Assembly: GCF_948472415.1 (NCBI RefSeq)
Contig: NZ_OX419519.1
Span: 6,973,001-7,037,000, forward strand
Length of the DNA stretch: 64,000 nucleotides
Reading direction: 5' to 3'
Source of the DNA: Kitasatospora fiedleri
Lineage (GTDB): Bacteria; Actinomycetota; Actinomycetes; Streptomycetales; Streptomycetaceae
Shown: positions 26,887 through 35,627 of the stretch, one piece after another
Layout of the letters: each line of letters starts with the position of its first letter
How positions within the stretch are numbered: the stretch's first letter is position 1
Program-made: the position numbers and the translations under genes
The notes under the pieces: generated by a model
Seen by the model: the letters and a program-made list of their open reading frames with translations, nothing else
What the model was told of the DNA's origin: nothing
Databases searched by the model: none

Positions 26887-28359
26887 ATGATCAGGGCTTC
26901 CAAGGCCGTCCGCCCGACCGCCCTCGCCGCGACCGGCCTGCTGCTCGCCGTCGCCGCCGCGACCGTCCAGCCGCACCCCGCCGCGGCAGCCGCCACCCTC
27001 CAGTCCCAGACCGCCGCCGCGCCCGCCGCCGCCACCCCCAAGCGGGTGCTGTTCGACAACACCAAGGGCGAGACCGCGGGCAACGCCGACTGGATCATCT
27101 CCACCAGCCAGCCCGACCCGCTCGCCCAGAACGCCAACCCCGCCACCGAGACCTCCTGGACCGGCGCCCTCTCCGCCTGGGGCGTCGCCCTGCAGAAGGC
27201 CGGCGGCTACAGCCTGAAGACCCTCCCGGCGGGCAACACCATCAGCTACGGCACCGGCGGCGCGCTCGACCTCGCCAACTTCGACGCGTTCGTGCTGCCC
27301 GAGCCCAACGTCCGGCTCGGCGACGCCGAGAAGACCGCGGTGATGAAGTTCGTGCAGAACGGCGGCGGCCTGTTCCTGATCTCCGACCACACCCAGAGCG
27401 ACCGCAACAACGACGGCTGGGACTCCCCGAAGATCATCAACGACCTGCTGACCACCAACAGCGTCGACAGCACCGACCCGTTCGGCTTCTCCGTCGACCT
27501 GCTCAACCTCACCACCGACAACCCGCGCGCGATCACCGACACCACCGACCCGGTGCTGAACGGCCCGTTCGGCAAGGTCACCGGCTCGATCATCCGCAAC
27601 GGCACCACCTTCACCCTCAAGCCCGCCGACAACCCGAACGTCAAGGGCCTGCTCTACCGCACCGGCTACAGCGGCAGCACCGGCGCCGCCTTCGCCACCT
27701 CCACCTTCGGCAGCGGCCGGGTCGCCATCTGGGGCGACTCCTCCCCGATCGACGACGGCACCGGCCAGTCCGGCAACACCCTCTACGACGGCTGGAACGA
27801 CCCGGCCGGCACCGACGCCGCCCTCGCCCTGAACACCACCGCCTGGCTCGCCAAGAGCACCGGCACCGGCACCGGTGGTGGCGGCACCGGCTGCCCCGCC
27901 GCCCAACTGATCACCAACCCCGGCTTCGAGACCGGCTCCACCGCCGGCTGGACCGAGACCAACAGCGACGGCACCAGCACCGTCAACTCCGGCAACGGCG
28001 AGCCCGCCCGCACCGGCGGCTACGACGCCTGGCTCGACGGCAACGGAGCCACCACCACCGACACGCTGTCCCAGACCGTCACCCTGCCGACCGGATGCGC
28101 CGGCTACCGGCTGAGCTTCTGGTTGCACATCGACAGCGCCGCCTCCACCACCACCGCCTTCGACACCCTCACCGTCACCGCCAACGGCACCACCCTGGCC
28201 GGCTACGACAACACCAAGGCCGCCGCCGGCTACCAGCAGCGCACCTTCGACCTCGCCGCCTACGCGGGCCGGAGCGTGACGCTGAAGTTCACCGGCGCCG
28301 AGGACTACACCAAGCAGACCTCGTTCGTCCTCGACGACATCACCGTCGACGTCTCCTGA
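26887..28359 (+). CDS. Secreted protein with GATase-like domain and C-terminal binding module
   Basis: A 490-residue exported protein; ATG 26887 after AGAGGAG, signal peptide ending near PAAAAAT. Residues ~50-320 have an alpha/beta fold with KRVLFDNTKGE, FDAFVLPEPN, NGGGLFLISDHTQSDRNNDG and RVAIWGDSSPIDDG, suggestive of a class I glutamine-amidotransferase-like or DUF4350-type hydrolase domain. A Gly/Thr linker (~325-335) leads to a jelly-roll module starting with LITNPGFETG and ending in SFVLDDITVDVS, typical of carbohydrate-binding domains. No catalytic residue can be assigned with confidence. Located after the GH30 genes, it may be co-induced. Confidence 0.7.
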   Translation: MIRASKAVRPTALAATGLLLAVAAATVQPHPAAAAATLQSQTAAAPAAATPKRVLFDNTKGETAGNADWIISTSQPDPLAQNANPATETSWTGALSAWGVALQKAGGYSLKTLPAGNTISYGTGGALDLANFDAFVLPEPNVRLGDAEKTAVMKFVQNGGGLFLISDHTQSDRNNDGWDSPKIINDLLTTNSVDSTDPFGFSVDLLNLTTDNPRAITDTTDPVLNGPFGKVTGSIIRNGTTFTLKPADNPNVKGLLYRTGYSGSTGAAFATSTFGSGRVAIWGDSSPIDDGTGQSGNTLYDGWNDPAGTDAALALNTTAWLAKSTGTGTGGGGTGCPAAQLITNPGFETGSTAGWTETNSDGTSTVNSGNGEPARTGGYDAWLDGNGATTTDTLSQTVTLPTGCAGYRLSFWLHIDSAASTTTAFDTLTVTANGTTLAGYDNTKAAAGYQQRTFDLAAYAGRSVTLKFTGAEDYTKQTSFVLDDITVDVS

Positions 28360-28366
28360 CCCCCGA

Positions 28367-28407
28367 CCGCCGTCGCGGGCACTGCCGTACGGTGCCCGCG
28401 ACGGCGG
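28367..28407 (+). terminator. 16-bp perfect hairpin
   Basis: CCGCCGTCGCGGGCAC (28367-28382) pairs with GTGCCCGCGACGGCGG (28392-28407) around a 9-nt loop, seven bases after the upstream stop codon. This is a strong terminator. Confidence 0.85.
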
Positions 28408-28430
28408 TGACGGCTGTGACAGTCGGGGCG

Positions 28431-28457
28431 TCCGGGGCGTCCGGGGCGTCCGGGGCG
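28431..28457. repeat. Three tandem 9-bp repeats (TCCGGGGCG)
   Basis: TCCGGGGCG repeats exactly at 28431, 28440 and 28449, in the leader region before the radical SAM gene. Confidence 0.7.
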
Positions 28458-28537
28458 ACCAGAGCGACCGTGACGGTTGTGGCGGTTGTGGCGGAAATCC
28501 CGTTCCCGGGAGCCGCGATCGGATGCATGATGACCGG

Positions 28538-29902
28538 ATGAACGGCACCGACCAGCGCTTCCACGTCATCGTGCTGTCGAACTTCGCCCGGGGCTTCGAC
28601 AAGTACGCGCTCGCCTACGGCAAGGCGGGAATCCCGGAGAGCACCTACCCGGACCGGTTCCACCTGCTGACCCGCGCGGAGCTGGGCATCGGCACCGCCA
28701 AGGCGGGCCGCCTGCTGGCGCGGCTGGCCGTCCCCGGCGACCGGCTGCTGGTGCTGGAGACCGCGGTCGACCCCGACGAACTGCGCCCCAACCAGGTCAC
28801 CGGCCTCGGCGCGGAGCTGCACCGGGACCGCATCCGGCTGTCGGCCGTCCACGAACTCGACCCGGCCCCGGGCGGGAACCCGCCGTCCGGCGAGCCGTTC
28901 GTCCTGCGCCCGACCACCGTCGAGGACGCGATGGCCGCCTCGCTGCGCCTCAACCCGGACCTGGCCGACTACGCCGACCTGCGGCCGCGCTCGGTCTCGG
29001 TCCTGCCGGTCGCCGCCGCCTGCCAGGCCAAGTGCGCGTTCTGCTTCTCCGCCGCCTCGATCTCCAGCGACCAGCCACCGGCCCGCGTCCCGTGGGACAC
29101 GGTCGCCTCCTGGCTGGCGCGCGGCCGCGCGGCGGGCGCCGAACGGGCGGTGATCACCGGCGGCGGGGAGCCCACGCTGCTGCCGTTCGACCAGCAGCTG
29201 CGGCTGGTGTCCGCCTGCGCCGCCGCCTTCCCCAAGACCGTCCTGATCACCAACGCGCACACCCTGGCCGGGCTCGACCCCGCCACCCGGGCCGACCGGC
29301 TGGCCGCCCTGGCCGCCGCGGGCCTGAGCGTGCTGGCCGTCTCCCGGCACCACCAGGACGACGCCACCAGCGAACGCCTGATGGCGCTGCGCACGCCGGT
29401 GGGCGAGGTGGCCGACACCTGGCGCGCCGGACGGGACCGCTGGCCCGGGCTGCGGATGCGGCTGATCTGCGTGCTCCAGCACGGCGGTGTCGCCGACCCG
29501 GCGGGCGTCGCCGCCTACCTCTCCTGGGCCGCCGCCCACGGCGTAGAGGAGGTCTGCTTCAAGGAGCTCTACGTCTCCACCAGCACCGAGTCGCTCTACC
29601 ACGACCACGCCGCCAACCGCTGGAGCCGCGACCACCAGGTGTCGCTGTCCGTCGTCACCCGGTTCGCCGAGCAGCACGGCTTCACCGAGACCGGCCGACT
29701 GCCCTGGGGCGCGCCGGTCCTCGACGGCCGCTGGGACGGCCGCCCGATGCGGATCGCCGCCTACACCGAGCCCAGCCTGCTCTGGGAACGCACCCACGCC
29801 ACCGTCCGCAGCTGGAACGTCCTGGCCGACGGGCGCTGCTACGCCTCCCTGGAGGACCGGGCCAGCGAGATCCACCCGGCACCCGAGGGGGCGGCGGCAT
29901 GA
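28538..29902 (+). CDS. Radical SAM enzyme of unknown specificity
   Basis: A 454-residue protein; ATG 28538 preferred over the frame opening at 28523. The radical SAM [4Fe-4S] motif is CQAKCAFC (Cys162, 166, 169: CxxxCxxC), followed by the SAM-contacting GGGEPTLLP. The ~150-residue N-terminal part (HVIVLSNFARGFDKYALAYG) is unusually long and matches no domain I know. The C-terminal part lacks obvious auxiliary cluster cysteine groups. Its stop overlaps the start of the PLP-fold gene (ATGA, 29899-29902), which in turn overlaps a methyltransferase. Such a trio suggests a biosynthetic modification pathway; no precursor peptide was found nearby. Confidence 0.8.
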   Translation: MNGTDQRFHVIVLSNFARGFDKYALAYGKAGIPESTYPDRFHLLTRAELGIGTAKAGRLLARLAVPGDRLLVLETAVDPDELRPNQVTGLGAELHRDRIRLSAVHELDPAPGGNPPSGEPFVLRPTTVEDAMAASLRLNPDLADYADLRPRSVSVLPVAAACQAKCAFCFSAASISSDQPPARVPWDTVASWLARGRAAGAERAVITGGGEPTLLPFDQQLRLVSACAAAFPKTVLITNAHTLAGLDPATRADRLAALAAAGLSVLAVSRHHQDDATSERLMALRTPVGEVADTWRAGRDRWPGLRMRLICVLQHGGVADPAGVAAYLSWAAAHGVEEVCFKELYVSTSTESLYHDHAANRWSRDHQVSLSVVTRFAEQHGFTETGRLPWGAPVLDGRWDGRPMRIAAYTEPSLLWERTHATVRSWNVLADGRCYASLEDRASEIHPAPEGAAA

Positions 29903-30957
29903 GGTCCGACGGCACGAGGTCCGACGCCTTCCAGGGGTTCCAGGAGTTCCAGCAGTTCCGGCAGGAGCGGCTCGCCGCCGACCCGTCCCTGCTGGACGCC
30001 GCCGAGACCAACGTCTACCGGGCGCTCGCCCCGCTGCGCCCCGCGCCGCCCGAGGACGCCGACACCCGGACGGTGTACCGCTGCGACCTCGCCCGCACCT
30101 GGCTGCGCCGGTACGACCTGCCGCAGGAGTGGTCCCGCCGCGCCATGGTCGGCCGCGGCGTCCGGCACGGGCTCGACCTGCTCTTCCCCCGGCTGCGCGC
30201 CCGGCGGGCCCGGCTCTGGCTGCCCGCCGACGTCTACCCGGTCTACTTCGACCTGGCCCGCGCCGCCGGCCTCGCCCCCGACCCCTACCCGACCCTGCCC
30301 GCCCCCGTCCTGCCGCGGTCCGCACCGGAGGGCGACCGCCCCGAGTACCTGCTGCTCGCCAACCCCAGCAAGCCGCTCGGCCGCCACCTCACCGACCCCG
30401 AGTGCGCCGAACTGACCGCCTGGCTGGAGCGGTCGCCGCACCGCCGCCTGCTGATCGACGCCGTCTACGACCTGGGCACCCCGTTCGCCCCCGGCACCCG
30501 GCGCCTGCTGGAGACCGGCCGGGCGATCCTGCTGCACTCCGTCACCAAGGGCTGGCTCCGGCCCCGCACCTTCGGCATCGTCCTGCTCGGCCCCGACGAG
30601 CCCGAACTCGCCGACGCCTTCCGGGCCGACCCGCCCAGCCCCGCCCAACTGGCGCTCGCCGAAAGCCTGTTGACCGACCACGCCGACACCCCCCGGCAGG
30701 TCGCCGCCGCCCTGGACGCCCGCGCCGAACGGCTCTTCGCCCGGCTCCCGGACGCGGTCCGCGCCGCGGTCCCCACCGCCAGCCGCACCAGCCCGGGCAA
30801 CTACTTCTTCCCCGTCGACACCCCGGCCGAGACCCTCCGCCGCGACCACGGCCTGCTCGCCCTCCCGGCCACCGCCTTCGGCGAGACCCGCTGGCCCGGC
30901 TCCGTCCTGACCAGCCTGGCCGACGCGTTCGGCCCCACCCCGGAGGCCACCCGATGA
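29899..30957 (+). CDS. PLP-dependent aminotransferase class I/II-fold protein
   Basis: A 352-residue protein of the HisC-like aminotransferase fold. The probable PLP lysine is in LLHSVTKGWLRP, with YLLLANPSKPLGR (PLP phosphate region NPxxPxG-like) and LLIDAVYDLG (conserved Asp/Tyr) before it. It is somewhat shorter than typical and lacks a clear N-terminal arm. Coupled by overlapping start/stop to the radical SAM gene upstream and to the methyltransferase downstream. Likely amino-group transfer or decarboxylation on a metabolite; the substrate is unknown. Confidence 0.75.
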   Translation: MRSDGTRSDAFQGFQEFQQFRQERLAADPSLLDAAETNVYRALAPLRPAPPEDADTRTVYRCDLARTWLRRYDLPQEWSRRAMVGRGVRHGLDLLFPRLRARRARLWLPADVYPVYFDLARAAGLAPDPYPTLPAPVLPRSAPEGDRPEYLLLANPSKPLGRHLTDPECAELTAWLERSPHRRLLIDAVYDLGTPFAPGTRRLLETGRAILLHSVTKGWLRPRTFGIVLLGPDEPELADAFRADPPSPAQLALAESLLTDHADTPRQVAAALDARAERLFARLPDAVRAAVPTASRTSPGNYFFPVDTPAETLRRDHGLLALPATAFGETRWPGSVLTSLADAFGPTPEATR

Positions 30958-31718
30958 AACCGCTGCAGGACCTGGCCGTCTACGACGACGCCGACTTCTA
31001 CGACCGGGAGTTCGCCACCCGCACCCACGACGTCCCGTTCTTCCTCGACCGGGCCGTCCGGGCCGGCGGCCCGGTCCTCGAAGTGGCCTGCGGCACCGGC
31101 CGCCTCACCCTCCCGATCGCCCGCGCGGGCGTCGACATCACCGGCCTCGACGTCATGCCCTCGATGCTCGCCCGGGCCCGCCGCCGCTCCGCCGCCGAGC
31201 ACCTGCCCGTCACCTGGCTCGAACAGGACTGCCGCGACATCCGCACCGACCGCCGCTTCGCCCTGGTCTTCTCGGCCACCAACGCGATGCAGCACCTGCA
31301 CGACCTGGACTCCGTCCTCGCCTTCCTCACCTCGGCCCGCGACGTCCTGCGCCCGGACGGCACCCTGCTCCTGGACGTCTTCAACCCGGCCCCAGCCAAG
31401 CTCTCCCGGCTCCCCGACGCCCCCTACCACCACAAGTCCGTCACGGACCTGGACGGCACCGCACTCGACGTCCGCGCCGCCACCGGCTACGACGCCGCCA
31501 CCCAGGTCCTGCACTTCACCCTCGACTACCTGCGCGAGGGCGAGCGCGTCCGCACCAAGAAGGTCAGCATGCGCTGCTTCTTCCCCGAGGAACTGCTCGC
31601 CCTCTGCCGCCTGGCCGGCCTCGACGTCACCGACCGCCACGGCGACTACGACGCGTCCCCGTTCACCAGCACCTCGCCCAAGCAGATCCTGCTCTGCCGC
31701 CCGGCCCCCCGCCGCTGA
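30954..31718 (+). CDS. Class I SAM-dependent methyltransferase
   Basis: A 254-residue Rossmann-fold methyltransferase. Motif I VLEVACGTGRL is at ~47-57, the acidic ribose-binding motif ITGLDVM follows, and DVLRPDGTLLLDVFNP forms motif III. ATGA overlap (30954-30957) with the aminotransferase gene. It ends the trio; only 16 bp separate its stop from the minus-strand exonuclease fragment. Likely methylates the product of the two upstream enzymes (inference). Confidence 0.85.
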   Translation: MKPLQDLAVYDDADFYDREFATRTHDVPFFLDRAVRAGGPVLEVACGTGRLTLPIARAGVDITGLDVMPSMLARARRRSAAEHLPVTWLEQDCRDIRTDRRFALVFSATNAMQHLHDLDSVLAFLTSARDVLRPDGTLLLDVFNPAPAKLSRLPDAPYHHKSVTDLDGTALDVRAATGYDAATQVLHFTLDYLREGERVRTKKVSMRCFFPEELLALCRLAGLDVTDRHGDYDASPFTSTSPKQILLCRPAPRR

Positions 31719-31734
31719 ACCGCAGCCCGGCACC

Positions 31735-32230
31735 TCACCGCCCGGCCAGCACCTCCAGCAGCCTGGTCAACGACGTCCCCAACCCCCAGCGCCCGGCCAG
31801 CCACTCCAACGCCTCCGGATCGCGCGGCACCCGCGGCAACTCCGGCTCGAACGCGGGCAGCGGCACGTCCCTGGCCACCCGCACCACCGTCGGCGCCACG
31901 TCCAGGTACGGGGCCGCTTCGAGGATGTTCCGGCGGCGGGCCGGGGTGAGCCCGGAGGTCGGGTCGGCGGCGGCCGCGCGGACGCCCGCCAGGTCGCCGT
32001 ACTCCTGGACCAGCTGCGTCGCGGTCTTCTCGCCGATGCCCTTCACGCCCGGCAGCCCGTCGCTGGCGTCGCCGCGCAGGGCGGCGAGATCGGCGTACGA
32101 GGAGCCCGGGACGCCGTACTTCTCGCGCAGCGCCGCGTCGTCCATCGTCAGCGCCGAGCCGATGCCCTTCGCCGGGTAGAGCACCGTCACCGCGCGGGCG
32201 TCGTCGACCAGTTGGAACAGGTCCCGGTCG
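31735..32230 (-). pseudogene. 5'-3' exonuclease, host C-terminal remnant split by the element
   Basis: About 165 codons of a PolI-type 5'-3' exonuclease (DRDLFQLVDDARAVTVLYP, ALREKYGVPGSSYADLAALR, the helix-hairpin-helix LPGVKGIGEKTATQL, then C-terminal GLGTSLTRLL). It begins abruptly in the motif (T)GDRDLF at the attL core; the codons upstream of about 32231 belong to the mobile element. Family members are normally about 300 residues, so the N-terminal catalytic half with its metal-binding aspartates is missing here. The element supplies a second, diverged C-terminal copy at 59.7-60.2 kb. Confidence 0.85.
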
Positions 32231-32231
32231 C
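32222..32231. other. attL core of the integrative element
   Basis: TCCCGGTCGC at 32222-32231 marks the point where exonuclease coding sequence gives way to element sequence, 57 bp before the integrase start. The same 10 bp recur at 60283-60292. The element arm on the right (32232-32252) is an imperfect inverted repeat of the arm left of the other core (16 of 21 positions). Confidence 0.75.
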
Positions 32232-32287
32232 GGGAGGCAGAAGTTTCCCAACACGCGAAACCGGGTCTGACCTGCGAGGATTCGGAC

Positions 32288-33886
32288 ATGCTCAGAGCCG
32301 TTGTCGGTGTACGCGTCAGCGTGGTCAAGGGGGCCGAGAAGGTCTCGCACCTGGTGCAGAAGGAGGCTGGCCAACGCTACGCCGACCGGTCGGGCTGGGA
32401 GGTCGTCGGCTACTTCCAGGACCTGGACGTATCGGCCGAGGTCCGGCCTTTCGACCGTCCCGACCTCGGTCCATGGCTGGGGGAGAAGGCAGGCCTGTGG
32501 GACGCGATGATCTTCTCGAAGGTGGACCGCGTCTTCCGGTCGGCGAAGGACTGCGCGGACGTGGCGCACTGGGCGGAGGCCAACCGCAAGATCCTCGTCT
32601 TCTCGGACGACGGCATCGTCCTGAACTTCCGGGACGAGGGCAAGGACTCGATGTCAGCGATGATGAGCAAAGTCTTCCTGATGCTCGCCTCGCTCTTCGC
32701 GGAGATGGAGCTCAAGCGGACGAGGGACCGGGTCCTCGGCGCCCACCGGTTCCTGCGGAAGACGGTGCGCTGGCCGGGCGGATATGCGCCCTACGGGTAC
32801 GAGGTGGTGGATCACCCGGAAGGCGGAAAGACCCTGAGTCTGGAGCCGCACACGGCCGGGGTGGCGCGCGAGATGGCCGAGTGGTACATCGCCGGCTGGT
32901 CGTTCCGCGAAATCGCGGGGGAGCTGAATCGCCGCAACGAGCCGACCAACCTGGTCCGCCATCTGAGGGCACAGGGAAAGACCGAGACCTCGAAGGGGAA
33001 GAGCGTCGACGGGATCGAGTGGGCAACCAGCGTCGTCGCCGACCTGCTCAGGACTCCGTCGCTGCGTGGGTACAAACTCCACCGTGGCAAGGAGACCCGC
33101 GGTGCCGACGGGCTGCCGATCAGGATCGCCGACCCGGTCTTCGACCGAGAGCTGTGGGCCAGGCTGGAGCCCGCGCTCGCGGCCAGATCCACGAAGAAGA
33201 CTCGGACCTTTTCCACGTCAGCGCTGCTCGGCGTCGCCTTCTGCGACGCGTGCAACGGGCCGCTCTACCAGAAGAACGCTCCGAAGAAGTCGAGCGGCAA
33301 GGTCTACAGCTACTACCACTGCCCGAGCGGGAGCGCGAAGGGGAGGGCGAACTGCGGAACGTCGCAGCCCTCCCAGCAACTGGAGGACCTGATTGAGGAG
33401 ACCTTCATTGCGAAGGCCGGTGACAAGCACGTTCCAGTGCGCCGGTACATCCCGGGGGAGGACCACTCGGAGGATCTGGCCGTGGTCAAGCGGGCGATCA
33501 AGGGCCTGCGGGAGGAGAAGGACGAAGGCCTGATCGTCGGTCGCGAGGACGAGGACGAGTGGAAGGAACGCATGCGGGCGCTGCTCCACCGGCGAGAGGA
33601 GCTCGAAGCTCTGCCGCAGCGGCCGGCGCAGTGGATTCTGGAGGACTCCGACGAAACGTACGCGACGGCTTGGCAAGGCCGGGACACCGCCGGGCGTCGG
33701 CAGCTTCTCCTGGACAGCGGGATCAGGCTGATAGTCAAGCCCGGACCTGCTCTCCAAGCCCGGGTCGAGGTGCCGGAGGATCTGGCAGCACGCCTCAGGG
33801 ATGCGGTCACTCGGAGTGGATTGATTCCGTATGAGGACGGCGGACTGCCTTCCTCCCGAGCTGAGAGGGCCGACACGTCCGGCTGA
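32288..33886 (+). CDS. Large serine recombinase (integrase)
   Basis: A 532-residue serine integrase. The catalytic domain starts AVVGVRVS (nucleophile Ser11) and includes IFSKVDRVFRSAKD with catalytic-type arginines, then the long helix LASLFAEMELKRTRDRV. A recombinase domain (GYAPYGYEVVD ... AEWYIAGWSFREIAGELNRR) and a zinc ribbon (CDACNGPLY ... HC ... NCG) follow, with a C-terminal coiled region. Large serine recombinases insert phages and integrative elements at attB without host factors. The adjacent att site and shared core identify this as the integrase of the 28-kb element. Excision would need a directionality factor, not recognised here. Confidence 0.92.
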   Translation: MLRAVVGVRVSVVKGAEKVSHLVQKEAGQRYADRSGWEVVGYFQDLDVSAEVRPFDRPDLGPWLGEKAGLWDAMIFSKVDRVFRSAKDCADVAHWAEANRKILVFSDDGIVLNFRDEGKDSMSAMMSKVFLMLASLFAEMELKRTRDRVLGAHRFLRKTVRWPGGYAPYGYEVVDHPEGGKTLSLEPHTAGVAREMAEWYIAGWSFREIAGELNRRNEPTNLVRHLRAQGKTETSKGKSVDGIEWATSVVADLLRTPSLRGYKLHRGKETRGADGLPIRIADPVFDRELWARLEPALAARSTKKTRTFSTSALLGVAFCDACNGPLYQKNAPKKSSGKVYSYYHCPSGSAKGRANCGTSQPSQQLEDLIEETFIAKAGDKHVPVRRYIPGEDHSEDLAVVKRAIKGLREEKDEGLIVGREDEDEWKERMRALLHRREELEALPQRPAQWILEDSDETYATAWQGRDTAGRRQLLLDSGIRLIVKPGPALQARVEVPEDLAARLRDAVTRSGLIPYEDGGLPSSRAERADTSG

Positions 33887-33920
33887 GAGCGCTGAGCTCG
33901 TGCCTCTGCGCTCTTGCCGT

Positions 33921-33951
33921 TGGAGGGACCGGAGCGGTTCCGGTCCCTCCA
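33921..33951 (+). terminator. 13-bp hairpin after the integrase
   Basis: TGGAGGGACCGGA pairs with TCCGGTCCCTCCA around a short loop, 35 bp downstream of the integrase stop. Confidence 0.8.
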
Positions 33952-34107
33952 GGACCGCGGAGCGCAGAGTTTCGGGTAGTCCTCATCAGGGTCGGGCGGG
34001 CGAATGGGCGGATCATGGCAGTGAGCCGGGGTGAGTCGAGTGAAGGTTGCTGACTGTGGATGGCTTCGTAGACCCAGGAATCGAACAGGGCCGACGCCGA
34101 CTGCCCA
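33952..34107. other. Gene-free spacer in the element
   Basis: Between the integrase terminator and the ATP-binding protein gene no convincing gene is seen. Confidence 0.4.
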
Positions 34108-34698
34108 TCAGATCCTGCGGAGCCCCACCAACACTCGACCCATCAAGTTCGGGTCGCCAACGGGGAGTTGTTCGTTGGCCATGGGCTTGAACGGCCGGGA
34201 ACGGGCTGCGCGGTTGGATGGCGGAGGCTCTGCGGTCGCCGGCTGCGGCTTCGGCGGGCTGCTCGGGCGCACTTCAGCCCAGACGATCTTGCTACCGGTC
34301 GACGGGTGGTAGTAGCCCCACTGGCTGCTCATGTGCTCGACCAGGAACAGGCCGCGTCCGCCCTCGGCGTCGGTGTCGACGTTCTGCGGCACGGGCGGTC
34401 GCTTGTCGTGGTCGGCGACCTGCACCAGCACGGCCTGGCCGCGCAGCTGGAGGTCGAGGCCGATCAGCTGCACCTTGGCCAGCTCGGCGGAGGTCAGCCG
34501 TTCGGGCTGCTTGGTGTCGCCCGGGTGCTGGACCGCGTTGCCGACCAGCTCCGAGACGATCAGCAGCGCGGTGTCGATCAGGTCGGGAGGCGCCTGCCAG
34601 CGGCCCAGCACGTCACGGGTGTGACGCCTTGCCCAGCCGGCCGCATTGGGAGTGTCGGCCAGCAGCAGGTGGTTGTGCGAGGTGGGGACTTGCGACAT
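34108..34698 (-). CDS. HATPase_c_2-type ATP-binding (anti-sigma-like) protein
   Basis: A 196-residue protein with a GHKL ATPase domain of the RsbW/SpoIIAB type that is abundant in Streptomyces. The N-box ELVGNAVQHPG is near residue 50 and the G-box GGRGLFLVEHMSSQWGYY near 112-130. A basic, Pro-rich C-terminal extension (~140-196) is outside the domain. ATG 34698 lies upstream of the IS. Such proteins bind ATP and regulate sigma factors or act as orphan switch kinases; no partner is adjacent. Confidence 0.8.
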   Translation of the reverse strand: MSQVPTSHNHLLLADTPNAAGWARRHTRDVLGRWQAPPDLIDTALLIVSELVGNAVQHPGDTKQPERLTSAELAKVQLIGLDLQLRGQAVLVQVADHDKRPPVPQNVDTDAEGGRGLFLVEHMSSQWGYYHPSTGSKIVWAEVRPSSPPKPQPATAEPPPSNRAARSRPFKPMANEQLPVGDPNLMGRVLVGLRRI

Positions 34699-34769
34699 TG
34701 CGGACGCCTCCCGGCGAGGCGGTGACCCGGTTGGAGCTGGGTCACCGCTCTGGTTGGGCCGAACTCCTA

Positions 34770-35627
34770 CTTGGAAGACATCTCATTTGGGCTTGTAGGC
34801 TGTTCACATGACGATCGTGGAGCGCCTGGTGCCGGATGAGTTGTGGGAGTTGTTCCAGCGGGTGGTGCCGCCGGCGCCGACGCGCCCGCAGGGCGGTGGC
34901 CGACGTCGCCACGGGGACCGGGAGGTGCTGGCCGCGATCGTGTTCGTGGCGTCCTCGGGCTGCACGTGGGCCCAGCTTCCGCCTTGTTTCGGGCCGTCCG
35001 GGCCGACCGCGCACCGCCGGTTCACGGAGTGGACCGCGGCCCGGGTGTGGGCCAAGCTCTACCGCCTGGTCCTGGACGAACTCGGCGCCCGCGGCGAGCT
35101 GGACTGGTCGCGGTGCGCGGTGGACTCGGTGAACATGCGGGCCCTGAAAAAGGGGATCTGATGGGTCCGAATCCTGTCGATCGGGGCAAGTTCGGGTCGA
35201 AGATCCACCTGCTCACCGAACGCACCGGCCTGCCCCTCTCGCTCGCGATCTCCGGCGCCAACCTGCACGACAGCCAGGCACTGATCCCGCTCGTCGAGGC
35301 GATCCCGCCGATCCGCTCACGCCGCGGACCGCGTCGCCGCCGACCCGGCAAGCTCCACGGCGACAAAGCCTACGACCACCGCTTCATCCGCTCCTACCTG
35401 CGACGACGGCAGATCACCCACCGCATCGCCCGCCGCGGCATCGAATCCTCGACCCGTCTCGGCCGACACCGCTGGGTGATCGAGCGCACCGTCGCCCGGC
35501 TCGGCGGATATCGACGACTCCACCGCCGCTACGAACGCAAGAGCACCCACTTCGCCGCCTTCGCCACCATCGCCGCCACCCTCATCTGCCACCGCAGGCT
35601 TCTCACCCAAATGAGATGACTTCTAAG
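34770..35627 (+). mobile_element. IS5-family insertion sequence, about 860 bp
   Basis: Terminal inverted repeats of about 22 bp: the left end at 34770-34791 (CTTGGAAGACATCTCATTTG...) and the right end at 35606-35627 (reverse complement CTTAGAAGTCATCTCATTTG...), with two mismatches. It contains a transposase split in two frames. No clear target duplication was found. The right end abuts the truncated traA gene, suggesting that the IS or a deletion next to it removed the relaxase N-terminus. Confidence 0.8.
34808..35619 (+). CDS. IS5-family transposase made by -1 programmed frameshift
   Basis: OrfA (34808-35161: MTIVERLVPDELWELFQRVV ... RALKKG) carries the DUF4096-like N-terminal domain. OrfB continues in the -1 frame (GPNPVDRGKFGSKIHLL ... 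RLGRHRWVIERTVARLGG) with the DDE core: the Asp of AVDSVN is in OrfA, the second acidic residue is in the HGDKAYD region, and the Glu is in WVIERT. The overlap contains AAAAAGGGG at 35147-35155, a typical slippery site; slippage gives one protein of about 270 residues. This is the normal expression mode of many IS5/IS427-type elements, so the element may be active. Confidence 0.82.

Noticed and set aside
34808..35161. Transposase counted as a broken pseudogene
   Set aside because: The break sits on AAAAAGGGG with a -1 overlap, the usual programmed frameshift of IS5-type elements, unlike the other frame breaks.
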